From positions 1,471,768 to 1,535,767 of the forward strand of contig NZ_KZ454943.1 in assembly GCF_002797395.1 (NCBI RefSeq): a DNA stretch of 64,000 nucleotides, given 5' to 3'. Source of the DNA: Bacillus solitudinis. Its GTDB lineage: Bacteria > Bacillota > Bacilli > Bacillales > Bacillaceae_D. Shown in pieces: positions 52,022 through 59,548 of this stretch. Below the pieces are notes generated by a model. It had not been told where the DNA came from, did no database searches, and saw only the letters and a list, made by a program, of their open reading frames with translations. The translations under genes and the position numbers were made by a program. Numbering within the stretch: the first letter of the stretch is position 1; every line of letters starts with the position of its first letter.

Positions 52022-52072
52022 ATGCAAAAGTGTAGACGAAAAAACACTAATTCTTAAAAGGAGGAGTTTATC

Positions 52073-52636
52073 ATGGAAAAGAAAATCATTGGTGGAGTAT
52101 TTAAAGATCAATTTGATGCGGTAAATGTTATTGAACAATTAGAGAGAAACGGTTATAACCGAAACGACATTTCAATATTTGCAAAAGATGAGGTTATCTC
52201 AAGAACCATCACAGATAAAACGGAGATCGACGTCTCAGGAGATACAAAGGATCATCATAACCGTGGTAAAAAGGCGGGTAAAGGACTAGGAATTGGTGCT
52301 GGCGCTGGCGCTGTACTTGGCGGCGCTGCAGGACTAGCTTTACTGGCTATTCCTGGAGTTGGACCTATTATGGCCGCTGGACCTATTGCAGCAGCAATCG
52401 AAGGTGGTTTAATCGGTGCTGGTGGTGGTGGTATCGTCGGGGCACTGACTGGTGCAGGTATTACCGAAGAGCAAGCAAAAGAATACGACAAATATTTAAA
52501 TGAAGGATACATTGTAATTCTTGTAGAAGCTGATCAAACGCAAGAAGAGAATGTATTTGGAACCTATACTAGCCATAACACAAGAAACACTCATATGTAT
52601 CCGAGTTATATAGGTGGAAAAAACAATAACTACTAA
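52073..52636 (+). CDS. YflT-domain general stress protein with glycine zipper
   Basis: 187 residues. The N-terminal heat-induced stress protein YflT-type domain starts KKIIGGVFKDQFDAVNVIEQ. A Gly/Ala-rich zipper (about 65-135, GLGIGAGAGAVLGGAAGLAL) probably inserts in or associates with membrane, then an ALTGAGITEEQAKEYDKYLN block closes the domain and EGYIVILVEAD is its last strand. Relatives include the general stress protein 17M of B. subtilis, a sigma-B member. AAAAGGAGGAG precedes the ATG. A candidate sigma-B promoter is upstream. Confidence 0.83.
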   Translation: MEKKIIGGVFKDQFDAVNVIEQLERNGYNRNDISIFAKDEVISRTITDKTEIDVSGDTKDHHNRGKKAGKGLGIGAGAGAVLGGAAGLALLAIPGVGPIMAAGPIAAAIEGGLIGAGGGGIVGALTGAGITEEQAKEYDKYLNEGYIVILVEADQTQEENVFGTYTSHNTRNTHMYPSYIGGKNNNY

Positions 52637-52648
52637 TTTTCCATTGAA

Positions 52649-52687
52649 AATAAGGGAGGGGTTTCCAAAGGGAATCTCTCCCTTATT
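52649..52687 (+). terminator. Intrinsic terminator of the stress protein gene
   Basis: AATAAGGGAG (52649-52658) pairs with CTCCCTTATT (52678-52687), with an inner GGTTTCC / GGGAATC partial stem. A T-run is lacking, so the strength is uncertain. Confidence 0.6.
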
Positions 52688-52709
52688 CATTGTAGCCGTA
52701 GTTGATCGA

Positions 52710-52859
52710 CTATTTCTCCATATAAAACACTTCCCACAGATGACCATCTAAATCCTGAAAACCCCATCCCCCGTCGTTTGTATTTTCCTCTATCGGCTTA
52801 TTACAAACGACTAACATCATTAGAAATAAAACTTCACCAAAAACCTCCCTTAGAACTTT
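52710..52859 (-). pseudogene. 3' remnant of a VOC/glyoxalase-family gene
   Basis: The minus strand ends WGFQDLDGHLWEVFYMEK and a stop at 52710. This is the typical C-terminus of a VOC-family (glyoxalase/bleomycin resistance-like) protein, and its DLDGHLWE holds the metal-ligand Glu. The upstream part (VFGEVLFLMMLVVCNKPIEE) is a fused remainder of the N-terminal half, with about two thirds of the usual 130 residues missing and no start codon. Confidence 0.65.
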
Positions 52860-52914
52860 CTATCACTGTAGTTACAACATGTTGTTTAGGCCTGTTCACA
52901 TCCAATTTTCACCT

Positions 52915-52992
52915 TTAGTTTTCTTGAATCCTTATTGCTTTTTGATCCTCTCCGTACATTTTCTTCGTCAAATCATCTTCATAAATTTTCAT
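52915..52992 (-). CDS. 25-residue open frame with a ribosome site
   Basis: MKIYEDDLTKKMYGEDQKAI and five more residues, with GAGAGGGG seven bases before the ATG. It could be a small peptide or the 5' stub of a decayed gene next to the VOC remnant. Nothing in the sequence decides between these. The remaining bases to 53184 show no gene. Confidence 0.25.
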   Translation of the reverse strand: MKIYEDDLTKKMYGEDQKAIRIQEN

Positions 52993-53184
52993 CCAAAGAC
53001 CCCTCTCCCTCCTTGACGTAGTACGTCTCCTCCGCTTTTTTAACTATCTATATCATTAGAGTGTAGCAAGACCGTATCGAATGTTTAATTAAAAATATTT
53101 ATCGAAAGAGGTCGAAAGTTTCCATTCATATTTTCCGTTAGTAAGGTAACACTAAGACCAATTCTATGCATGGGGGGAATTGAA

Positions 53185-53475
53185 ATGGGAAAAAAAGATG
53201 AAGAATATACAGATTTTTCAAATGTAGAAACACAAAGAAGCTTCTTGACGGCTGAAGAATACCCAGAAGGGCCTTATGGATCCCCAAGAGGCAAAACACA
53301 GCCCGTAGAAAATAAAAACACCCCATGGAAACATGGCCAACAATATTACAGTAATCTTGCTTACGAATTCCGCAATATGCATCAAGATTTACCGAGACAA
53401 TTTCCTGGCGCACACCAAACTCACGATGAAGATGGGAAAGATAGAGAAGAACCGTATAAGGACGCTCCTTTGTAA
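53185..53475 (+). CDS. Conserved hypothetical Bacillaceae cytosolic protein
   Basis: 96 residues from the ATG at 53185, which has GGGGGG seven bases upstream; an ATG 15 bases earlier does not. Charged, no signal peptide. The block EEYTDFSNVETQRSFLTAEE followed by YPEGPYGSPRGKTQP reminds me of a short conserved Bacillus protein without known function. A hairpin terminator follows at 53513-53550. The end is acidic and Pro-rich (GAHQTHDEDGKDREEPYKDA). Confidence 0.65.
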   Translation: MGKKDEEYTDFSNVETQRSFLTAEEYPEGPYGSPRGKTQPVENKNTPWKHGQQYYSNLAYEFRNMHQDLPRQFPGAHQTHDEDGKDREEPYKDAPL

Positions 53476-53512
53476 AATAAGTTAAAGAGGAAACGGGATC
53501 CGTTCGCTACTC

Positions 53513-53550
53513 GCCTTACGATGAGAAAATCACTCAACGTAAGGCTTTTA
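53513..53550 (+). terminator. Intrinsic terminator after the hypothetical gene
   Basis: GCCTTACG (53513-53520) pairs perfectly with CGTAAGGC (53538-53545), followed by TTTTA. No other feature was found from here to 53845. Confidence 0.65.
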
Positions 53551-53845
53551 ATAGATGTAGCGATTCCGCACATTGCAGGTGCCATCCTGTCTTTTTTCAA
53601 TAGAGGTATTATGATCATTTGTCAAATAATGTAACAATATAGGTCATTTATTACAGGTAAAATATTTCAGTTAATGGTAATTCGTTCTATCAGAGCCTAA
53701 ATCAACCTTTTTCTCATAGGTTTAAAGATACTTGTTTACAAATAGAGATGATATACACTATTAATAAGTTGAATTTTTTGAATACTAGTTTTGATAATCT
53801 AGGCGATTGGATACTAATAAAATCCTTCGAAAGCAGGTGCAACTT

Positions 53846-54046
53846 ATGATAGAACTAGAGATAAAAGTAAGTCAAGAGGTTGCAGAGAAGTTAAACGAAA
53901 TTGCGGAGCAACGAGGTGTCACAATAAATGACGCAGCGACACTTGTACTAACCCAGTATAGTAATAGGTACATTAACCTCATCAAGCTTCACAAGGGTAG
54001 CCAAGAAAATAGCATCGAAAAAGACGGCAGCGTTAGTAAAGTCTAA
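53846..54046 (+). CDS. Small helical protein, possibly ribbon-helix-helix
   Basis: 66 residues from the ATG at 53846, preferred because AGCAGGTG lies eight bases upstream; a TTG 39 bases earlier is also open. The first strand IELEIKVSQEVAEKLNEIAE and the following GVTINDAATLVLTQYSNRYI have the strand-helix-helix pattern of small DNA-binding or antitoxin-like proteins. The family match is not certain. The C-terminus is polar. It could regulate itself or a neighbour; no toxin-like partner follows. Confidence 0.55.
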   Translation: MIELEIKVSQEVAEKLNEIAEQRGVTINDAATLVLTQYSNRYINLIKLHKGSQENSIEKDGSVSKV

Positions 54047-54208
54047 GTTATTTTCTCAAAATCTAGTAAATCAAATTTTCTTACTTTACGAGCCAGAAGT
54101 AGCTTTGTTTTGCAGTTTTTTTTATCGGTTTGCCTCTCCCCGTTTACACGTCTGAAAAACCGGGTAAAGATTACTCGACAACAAGAGGACTGTGTAAGGA
54201 GGTTTATC

Positions 54209-54493
54209 GTGCCTAAAATTACAGATGAAGAAGAATACTTATCCATTCAAGCAGGTCGCTTTCGAATCTTTTTCAACAAACGGTATCGGGTTATTACTGT
54301 CTTAAATGATTTATTAATAGGAGTCTTATTTTTAACCGGAAGCTGTCTTAACTTTTTTTCCATCACAGAAACGTATGCAAATGTTTTCTATCTCCTAGGG
54401 AGTCTATTTTTAGTAGGGCGCCCTGTGCTCAGACTGATGCATAATACATCGCTTCGAAAGGAAATGAAGGATAAAGATACATATACTCCATAG
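54209..54493 (+). CDS. YrhK-like small membrane protein
   Basis: 94 residues from a GTG at 54209, chosen because AAGGAGG lies eight bases upstream; the frame is open for 99 bases more without a site. AGRFRIFFNKRYRVITVLND and two membrane segments (about 35-52 and 62-78, with GVLFLTGSCLNFF) are typical of the YrhK-like domain. The function is unknown. A hairpin (AGCCTTTCA with TGAAAGGCT, 54520-54554) follows the gene. Confidence 0.72.
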   Translation: MPKITDEEEYLSIQAGRFRIFFNKRYRVITVLNDLLIGVLFLTGSCLNFFSITETYANVFYLLGSLFLVGRPVLRLMHNTSLRKEMKDKDTYTP

Positions 54494-54642
54494 GGGAGTC
54501 TTATTGAGACAAACCAAACAGCCTTTCACTGGCATGTCAACCAATTGAAAGGCTTATATGTGGATCAAGCCAAGCACGTCTAGCTTTTTTCTATTGTCCC
54601 TACTAATCTTCCTATCTTTATTACGTTTGGTATAATATTCAA

Positions 54643-54807
54643 CTAATTTTCCTCTGTATTTTCTTTATGATTTTTCTTTAGTGTTGCGTTAATATTATTG
54701 AGGCTTAATAAGATAAAGCCCAGCATGATAAATGTGACAATCTCTCCGGTATAAAAAGAAATAATACCTAATACTAAAAAATAAAAACTGTACCACAAAT
54801 TCCTCAT
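54643..54807 (-). CDS. Small membrane protein
   Basis: 54 residues from the ATG at 54807 (GGAGGATAGAA directly upstream). Two hydrophobic segments (about 3-20 and 21-38) precede a charged C-terminus NATLKKNHKENTEEN. The family is not recognised. The good ribosome site argues for a real gene. Confidence 0.55.
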   Translation of the reverse strand: MRNLWYSFYFLVLGIISFYTGEIVTFIMLGFILLSLNNINATLKKNHKENTEEN

Positions 54808-54913
54808 TTCTATCCTCCTACTCCAAAAATACAAGTTGTACAACACCCCTTATAGCAGGTAATTCGGTTAATTTTACCAACTCCTACTTAAATTCTTCAA
54901 CTTTTCACTAACT

Positions 54914-55342
54914 TCAATACACTTTTTTGTTATTGCAAATTACTCCATTTTCTTTGTCGTATAATAAGGTTGCTTCCTTCTGTCGTTTTCTATAGGTGGG
55001 GTCATCTAGAGCAGACAATTTTATAATAAAATCACTATTAAAACTGCCATGATACTCGATAAATGTCGATTCCTCTATATAAGAATAAAAGTCTTCAGAA
55101 CTTTCTTTGTATACAAGCTTAGAAGACTCGGGGGTAAAATCCTCAAAGATTTCTACCCAACCTAAATAATCGAAATCCGTACCAAATTTCTCGTTGTAGT
55201 CAATTTCAAGTTGCGATTTTAAAGAGCTACCATTAACAAGAACACAACCATTTAGTAAAGCAAACACTAAGCCAATGATCATTAGTCCGAAAGGCATTAT
55301 CAATCGATTTCTAACTCTTTTAGTAAAATTACTCTCTTTCAT
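54914..55342 (-). CDS. Putative lipoprotein of unknown function
   Basis: 142 residues with GGGAGATC before the ATG. A basic start and hydrophobic segment end in LLNGC (Cys about 33), a plausible lipobox although a plain membrane anchor is possible. The mature part (about 34-142) is acidic and mixed alpha/beta, with FGTDFDYLGWVEIFEDF and ATLLYDKENGVICNNKK. I do not recognise the family. It lies next to the IS110-family insertion. Confidence 0.6.
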   Translation of the reverse strand: MKESNFTKRVRNRLIMPFGLMIIGLVFALLNGCVLVNGSSLKSQLEIDYNEKFGTDFDYLGWVEIFEDFTPESSKLVYKESSEDFYSYIEESTFIEYHGSFNSDFIIKLSALDDPTYRKRQKEATLLYDKENGVICNNKKVY

Positions 55343-55808
55343 CTTACGATCTCCCGTCCCAAATTGGATCTAAATGATACAAAAACACCTAACAAATGCA
55401 CCGAGTTAGAACTACGTATAAACTGGCACTGACCAGGAAAAGGAATTTAACATAGTACAAATCTTAACACTATACTCGTTATACCAGCTATTATACCTAA
55501 TAAGATTCGATGTTTCGGATTTAAACCTCCCTCCGCTTAAAGAATTCCTTAGAGCGACTCATCATCTTCCATTGTTTTAAATACTTTGACTTATCTCCAA
55601 TTGTATCACCAATATGTTGTCCTACTTCGATTTATCCCGTAAATAGTTCGACTATGACGCTCTATTCGTTGCGAGTTCTTAGTGTCTTCGATATTGCTTA
55701 AGCATTCCTGTAGTGCGTTAATTTCGACTTTGAAAAAAATAGAGCCCCTCAGTAAGATAAGAGTATAGACACCACTCTATTACTCAAATTCTAAGGAGGA
55801 ACTCTTAT
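55343..55808. other. Region upstream of the IS110-family transposase
   Basis: About 465 bases without a gene. The last 250 bases probably include the left end of the insertion element and the transposase promoter. No terminal inverted repeat is visible, as expected for IS110 elements, so the exact left boundary cannot be set from the sequence. Confidence 0.4.
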
Positions 55809-57083
55809 ATGAAGTTTAAAATGCAAGAAAAACAAAATCAACTAATAGAAAGAATTTCCGATAAACATCTCGTTGTTGGTGTGGATATTGCCCAACAAAC
55901 ACATGTCGCCCGAGCTGTGAATTATCGTGGTATTGTGGTTGGTGATCCTTTACCTTTTGAAAATGACGATGATGGTTTTGCAAGGTTACTAGATTGGATA
56001 AAACAGCTTAAAAACACCAAAGGTCTTGATACAGAAATCGTTGGTATGGAACCTACAGGGCATTATTGGTTAAACTTATCAGGATGGCTTTACGAACAAA
56101 ATATTGATGTTGTGACAGTTAATCCCCACCTTGTTAAAAAGAATAAAGAAAATAGAGATAATACTCAGTCCAAAAGTGATAAAAAAGACGCTCTAGTTAT
56201 TGCTGATATGGTGAAGAATGGATACTATTCCTTTATTCGTCCAACTGGAGAGGCTTTCGAAAAACTGAGAGTACTGATGTCTAATCGAGATACAGTAGTA
56301 AAACGATTTGTCAGTGCTGCGAACCAAATCAATCGTTGGGTTGATATTATTTTTCCTGAATTTAGACAAGTTTTTAAAGACGTGAAAGGCAAAGGAGCAC
56401 TCGCTACTCTCCGTTTATTCCCTACACCGAAAGAATTACGTTCGATGGAAGCCATCGATATCGTTAATGAGTGGAGAACCGTGATGAAGCGTCAACCTGG
56501 TATAAAAAAAGCTCAAGCCCTCATTCAACTAGCCAAGAATTCTGTTGGTAATGATAAAGCACACGATGCATATAAATTACACCTAAAACAATTACTTGAG
56601 GAATTTGATCTCGCCACAACCCAACTCGAAATAATAGAAAAAGAAGTATCTGAAGCGCTTGAAAGCATTACTTTCACCGATAAATTACTTGGTATTAAAG
56701 GCTTAACAGAAATAACGTTAGGTGGAATTTTAGCTGAAACTGGTGATTTAAGTCACTTCGCACATGGTAATTCGCTATTACGACATGCGGGTTTACATCT
56801 AGTCGAAGCCAGCTCTGGTAAATGGAAAGGGCAAATTGTCCTTTCTAAGCGAGGAAGGTCTCGTCTAAGGCGATTCTTATACCTAGGAACAATGTGTCTT
56901 GTGATGAACAATCCAGAGTTCAAAGAAATTCATGCCTACAATGTCAAAGTAAAAAAGATGAAAAAAATGAAATCTATCATGAAACTGGTTGGTAAGTTTG
57001 CAAGAATGATAGTAGGAATTGCCCGACGTAATGAACCCTATTGTGCAGAAAAAGTACACCCTTTGACACCTTTAGCAGCATAA
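55809..57083 (+). CDS. IS110-family DEDD recombinase/transposase
   Basis: 424 residues, full length. The N-terminal DEDD (RuvC-like) domain shows VVGVDIAQQTHVARAV, EIVGMEPTGHYWLNL and KSDKKDALVIADMVKNG with its acidic residues. The C-terminal Transposase_20 domain (about 285-370) has LLGIKGLTEITLGGILAETG and HAGLHLVEASSGKWKGQ; the serine there matches the second catalytic residue of the family. IS110 recombinases join donor and target DNA guided by a bridge RNA from the element's own non-coding end. AAGGAGGAA precedes the ATG. The gene appears intact. Confidence 0.93.
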   Translation: MKFKMQEKQNQLIERISDKHLVVGVDIAQQTHVARAVNYRGIVVGDPLPFENDDDGFARLLDWIKQLKNTKGLDTEIVGMEPTGHYWLNLSGWLYEQNIDVVTVNPHLVKKNKENRDNTQSKSDKKDALVIADMVKNGYYSFIRPTGEAFEKLRVLMSNRDTVVKRFVSAANQINRWVDIIFPEFRQVFKDVKGKGALATLRLFPTPKELRSMEAIDIVNEWRTVMKRQPGIKKAQALIQLAKNSVGNDKAHDAYKLHLKQLLEEFDLATTQLEIIEKEVSEALESITFTDKLLGIKGLTEITLGGILAETGDLSHFAHGNSLLRHAGLHLVEASSGKWKGQIVLSKRGRSRLRRFLYLGTMCLVMNNPEFKEIHAYNVKVKKMKKMKSIMKLVGKFARMIVGIARRNEPYCAEKVHPLTPLAA

Positions 57084-57089
57084 GTTAAT

Positions 57090-57410
57090 TGCCTTATAAC
57101 TGAACATATGAAACAGTAAAAGTTACTTTATTGAATGTTGGCTTATTCGTAGGATCTCAAAGAAAGCACGGAGTACTGGAATACTTAAACAAAAGGGCAC
57201 AGACCCATTCCTTTAGCAAAACCGGCCTCCACCCCTTGGATAGGCATGACGAAGGAATGAAAGGGCAAAAGACCCGTTGAGACATGGGAGGGAAAGCCTC
57301 CAGGGGCGGCGTGGAGAATGCGTGCAGTATATGGTAATAAATGGAGCATAGATTGACTCCTCTATTCCCGCATGCCTTCATGTAGCCTTTATTATCAATA
57401 CTTATTCCAC
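57090..57410 (+). ncRNA. Candidate bridge/guide RNA region of the IS110 element
   Basis: The 300 bases after the transposase hold strong structure: CATTCCTT (57206-57213) pairs with AAGGAATG (57252-57259) around a 38-base loop, and GGAGG / CCTCC form a short hairpin near 57287-57302. The GC content is higher than in flanking DNA. In IS1111-type members of the family the guide RNA is encoded downstream of the transposase. The RNA limits, the strand and the loops that would pair with DNA are not established. Confidence 0.45.
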
Positions 57411-57657
57411 TTTTCCGTCATTGTTCTTACAAGTGGTTTGAAATCCTGCGAATAAGCGAGTATTTGAGAGAATTATGAATCTAACTGAGGGAGTTTAAGT
57501 AGTTTCTCTTTATTTCAGATAGGGTAATTTGGTATGATTAATGAATAAGCGAGAGGTGGGTCAAACGTCCTGAAAAATTAATCTTAGGAAACACTATTAA
57601 AATAATTAGAATTTTTTTTCATCTTGTTTTTCTAATGTTGATGGAGAGTGACATGGT

Positions 57658-58713
57658 ATGGCTAAAAAAGTAACAATGCAGCAAATCGCTGATTATTTAG
57701 GAGTTTCAAAATTCGTAGTATCAAAAGCTCTATCTGGTAAAGAGGGTGTGAATTCTATAACTCGCGAAAAAGTTTTCGAGGCAGCTTCAAAATTAGGATA
57801 CTTTGCCCAAAAAAACAAAAAGGTAAATCAAATCAAATTAGAGAAACAAATTACGGATTTTGAAAAAGATCACAACCAGGTCGTCTTAGTGTTAATGCCA
57901 AATATTCGTTTTCAAAATAAAAAATCTAGTTATTGGGGGAAGATCCTCGAAGGCCTTTCCTCTAAATTAGAGAATGCGAAATGCGGAATGGTTGTTTTAA
58001 CCGAAAATAATGTAGAGAATTTATCAAATGTTCTTAACCCTAAAGGTTTTATAGGAGTAATTACTGTCGGTGAAACCTCAACTGCTCTATTACTAGAAGT
58101 GAATCGAATGGGCATCCCGTTGGTAATGATTGATCATGAGGATCCACTATTGCCTAGTGATACCATCTTTAATAATAACTTTGATTGCAGTATGAATTTG
58201 ACCAATCACTTAATTGGTCTAGGTCATTCAAATATTCAATTTGTTGGAGATGTTCATTATGCTCGAAGTTTCTATGATCGTTTTTTAGGATTTAGAAGTG
58301 CGTTAGAAAGTAATGATTTACCTTTTGAAAAGGAAGACTTGTTAATCCCTCTCACAAATGAACCGGTTCTAGATCAAATGACCTCCTGGTTGAATAACCC
58401 ATTGAAAAAAGCTTTACCGACCGCCTTGGTTTGTGCAAATGATTACATAGCTAAGTATGTAGTGATGGCATTAAAGGATTCAGGTTATTGTGTTCCTGAT
58501 GATATCTCTGTGGCCGGATTCGATAATATGGAATTTTCTTATACGATGTCCCCAACATTAACAACGGTAGACATAGCCAAACAAGACCTTGGTATTCGCG
58601 CGGTAGAGATGCTGTTTAGAAGAATTCAACAGAATCATGCTCCGTTTGAGAAGCTATTGTTGGCAGGTACAATTATGTTGCGTGAATCGACTGTAGGATT
58701 ACGAACAAGCTAA
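57658..58713 (+). CDS. LacI-family transcriptional regulator
   Basis: 351 residues. The helix-turn-helix VTMQQIADYLGVSKFVVSKA (about 5-24) and hinge SGKEGVNSITREKVFEAASK are followed by a periplasmic-binding-like sugar domain (about 60-345) with GHSNIQFVGD, ALVCANDYIAKYVVMALKDS and ISVAGFDNMEFSYTMSPTLT. LacI-type regulators control sugar genes and release DNA when sugar binds. The genes it once controlled may be the broken permease and isomerase remnants to its right. GGAGAG precedes the ATG. Confidence 0.92.
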   Translation: MAKKVTMQQIADYLGVSKFVVSKALSGKEGVNSITREKVFEAASKLGYFAQKNKKVNQIKLEKQITDFEKDHNQVVLVLMPNIRFQNKKSSYWGKILEGLSSKLENAKCGMVVLTENNVENLSNVLNPKGFIGVITVGETSTALLLEVNRMGIPLVMIDHEDPLLPSDTIFNNNFDCSMNLTNHLIGLGHSNIQFVGDVHYARSFYDRFLGFRSALESNDLPFEKEDLLIPLTNEPVLDQMTSWLNNPLKKALPTALVCANDYIAKYVVMALKDSGYCVPDDISVAGFDNMEFSYTMSPTLTTVDIAKQDLGIRAVEMLFRRIQQNHAPFEKLLLAGTIMLRESTVGLRTS

Positions 58714-58750
58714 ACCTACTACAAACGTAAAAAGGTTAACTAATCGCAAA

Positions 58751-58785
58751 AAACCGGTTATGGCAGTAGCCATAACCGGTTTTCT
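58751..58785. terminator. Perfect hairpin terminator between lacI-type gene and permease remnant
   Basis: AAACCGGTTATGGC (58751-58764) pairs perfectly with 58769-58782 around a four-base loop, with A-run before and T-run after. It can terminate both the regulator and the opposite strand. Confidence 0.85.
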
Positions 58786-58916
58786 TTATCCTTTTATCGA
58801 CCCTATCATTGCCCCTTTTGCAAAATATCTTTGCAAGAATGGGTAGACAATAAGAATCGGGAAGCCAACCGTTTTATTTGAAATTTTGTCACTATATAAC
58901 AAAGGTGCTTGAGGAA
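58786..58916 (-). pseudogene. 3' remnant of a sugar ABC transporter permease gene
   Basis: The minus strand ends VGFPILIVYPFLQRYFAKGA followed by MIGSIKG and a stop at 58788-58786. This is the standard C-terminus of carbohydrate ABC permeases (MalG/YtcP type). Only about 40 codons remain; no start or other domain is present. It lies beside the LacI regulator. Confidence 0.75.
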
Positions 58917-59133
58917 TATATGTAATAACTTTTTTTCAGGAGTTGGACAGAAACCCCGTATTGTGAAATGGTGGCAACGTCATCATAATGCCACCACTTT
59001 CATCCGATTAAATCCTATGGTATACCCTGACTGCCAAGTAATTCTGCTTCTTTTTCTTCTAACTGAGAAATTAATCAAACGTTTATTTAACTAATTATAA
59101 TTTCCCTATCAATCCGCTTAATCGCTCCACCAA

Positions 59134-59220
59134 TCAACCCAATTTCACCGCTTTAAATGCCTGTTTAAAACTTCTCAAAGTCTCACTCTCGTCTGCCCCC
59201 CGAAGGAAATCATTCTCATA
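59134..59220 (-). pseudogene. 3' fragment of an unidentified gene
   Basis: The frame YENDFLRGADESETLRSFKQ and AFKAVKLG ends at TGA 59136-59134. It lies between the sugar-permease and isomerase remnants in the same direction and looks like the last codons of a metabolic protein. The family cannot be named. The bases from 58917 to 59133 hold only a 7-bp hairpin (GGTGGCA / TGCCACC). Confidence 0.4.
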
Positions 59221-59235
59221 CCGGGGTTTTTGATC

Positions 59236-59435
59236 TTATAAAGTCACATTCTTCACGTCTAACAGATCGCCAACCTTCTTAAATAACGATCCATTATGAC
59301 CAATTGACATCGTAGGTGGGTTGGCGTCGCCGCGAACCATTCTGTCATATATTCATCAGGATGTTTGCAGAGTTTCACTGGTGCCCGGGTCATATCTACG
59401 ATTTGAGCATTCAACCACTCACCTGCTCTTATATC
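59236..59435 (-). pseudogene. Frameshifted 3' remnant of a sugar isomerase gene (fucose/arabinose type)
   Basis: One frame gives AGEWLNAQIVDMTRAPVKLC and HPDEYMTEWFAATPTH; the next frame continues as TMSIGHNGSLFKKVGDLLDV and ends at TAA 59238-59236. The joined text matches the C-terminal part of L-fucose/L-arabinose isomerase-family proteins (the THH..MSIGHN histidine block). There is a small deletion near 59310. Only about 65 codons are left. Confidence 0.65.
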
Positions 59436-59442
59436 CTCTTAC

Positions 59443-59475
59443 GAAGTCTATAACTAAGCCATAGTTGTAGACTTC
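59443..59475. terminator. Terminator-like hairpin
   Basis: GAAGTCTATAACTA and TAGTTGTAGACTTC (59443-59456 and 59462-59475) pair with one mismatch around AGCCA. No T-run follows directly. Confidence 0.45.
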
Positions 59476-59504
59476 GCAAGGGGGAAATACCCGTTAAGTC
59501 TCCG

Positions 59505-59540
59505 AAAAAAAAATCTCAACTCTCGTAAGGTTGAGACTTT
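59505..59540 (-). terminator. Intrinsic terminator of glcDF
   Basis: On the minus strand GTCTCAACC pairs with GTTGAGA, followed by a nine-base T-run. It lies just after the glcF stop. Confidence 0.8.
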
Positions 59541-59548
59541 TTTATTCA

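Larger units (their letters stand above)
55700..57460 (+). mobile_element. IS110-family insertion sequence (approximate bounds)
   Basis: A complete DEDD transposase gene with a long non-coding right flank. Neither terminal inverted repeats nor target duplications were found, which is normal for this family. An inverted 9-mer GCTTATTCG / CGAATAAGC (57141-57149 and 57449-57457) bounds the structured right flank and may mark its subterminal region. The outer limits given are estimates. Confidence 0.6.

Noticed and set aside
53551-53806. Minus-strand frame IIIPLLKKDRMAPAMCGIAT
   Set aside because: Short, partly opposite a terminator, no ribosome site; similarity to any known protein could not be supported.
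58909-59094. 61-codon plus-strand frame
   Set aside because: No ribosome site, no family resemblance, and it lies in a decayed region.
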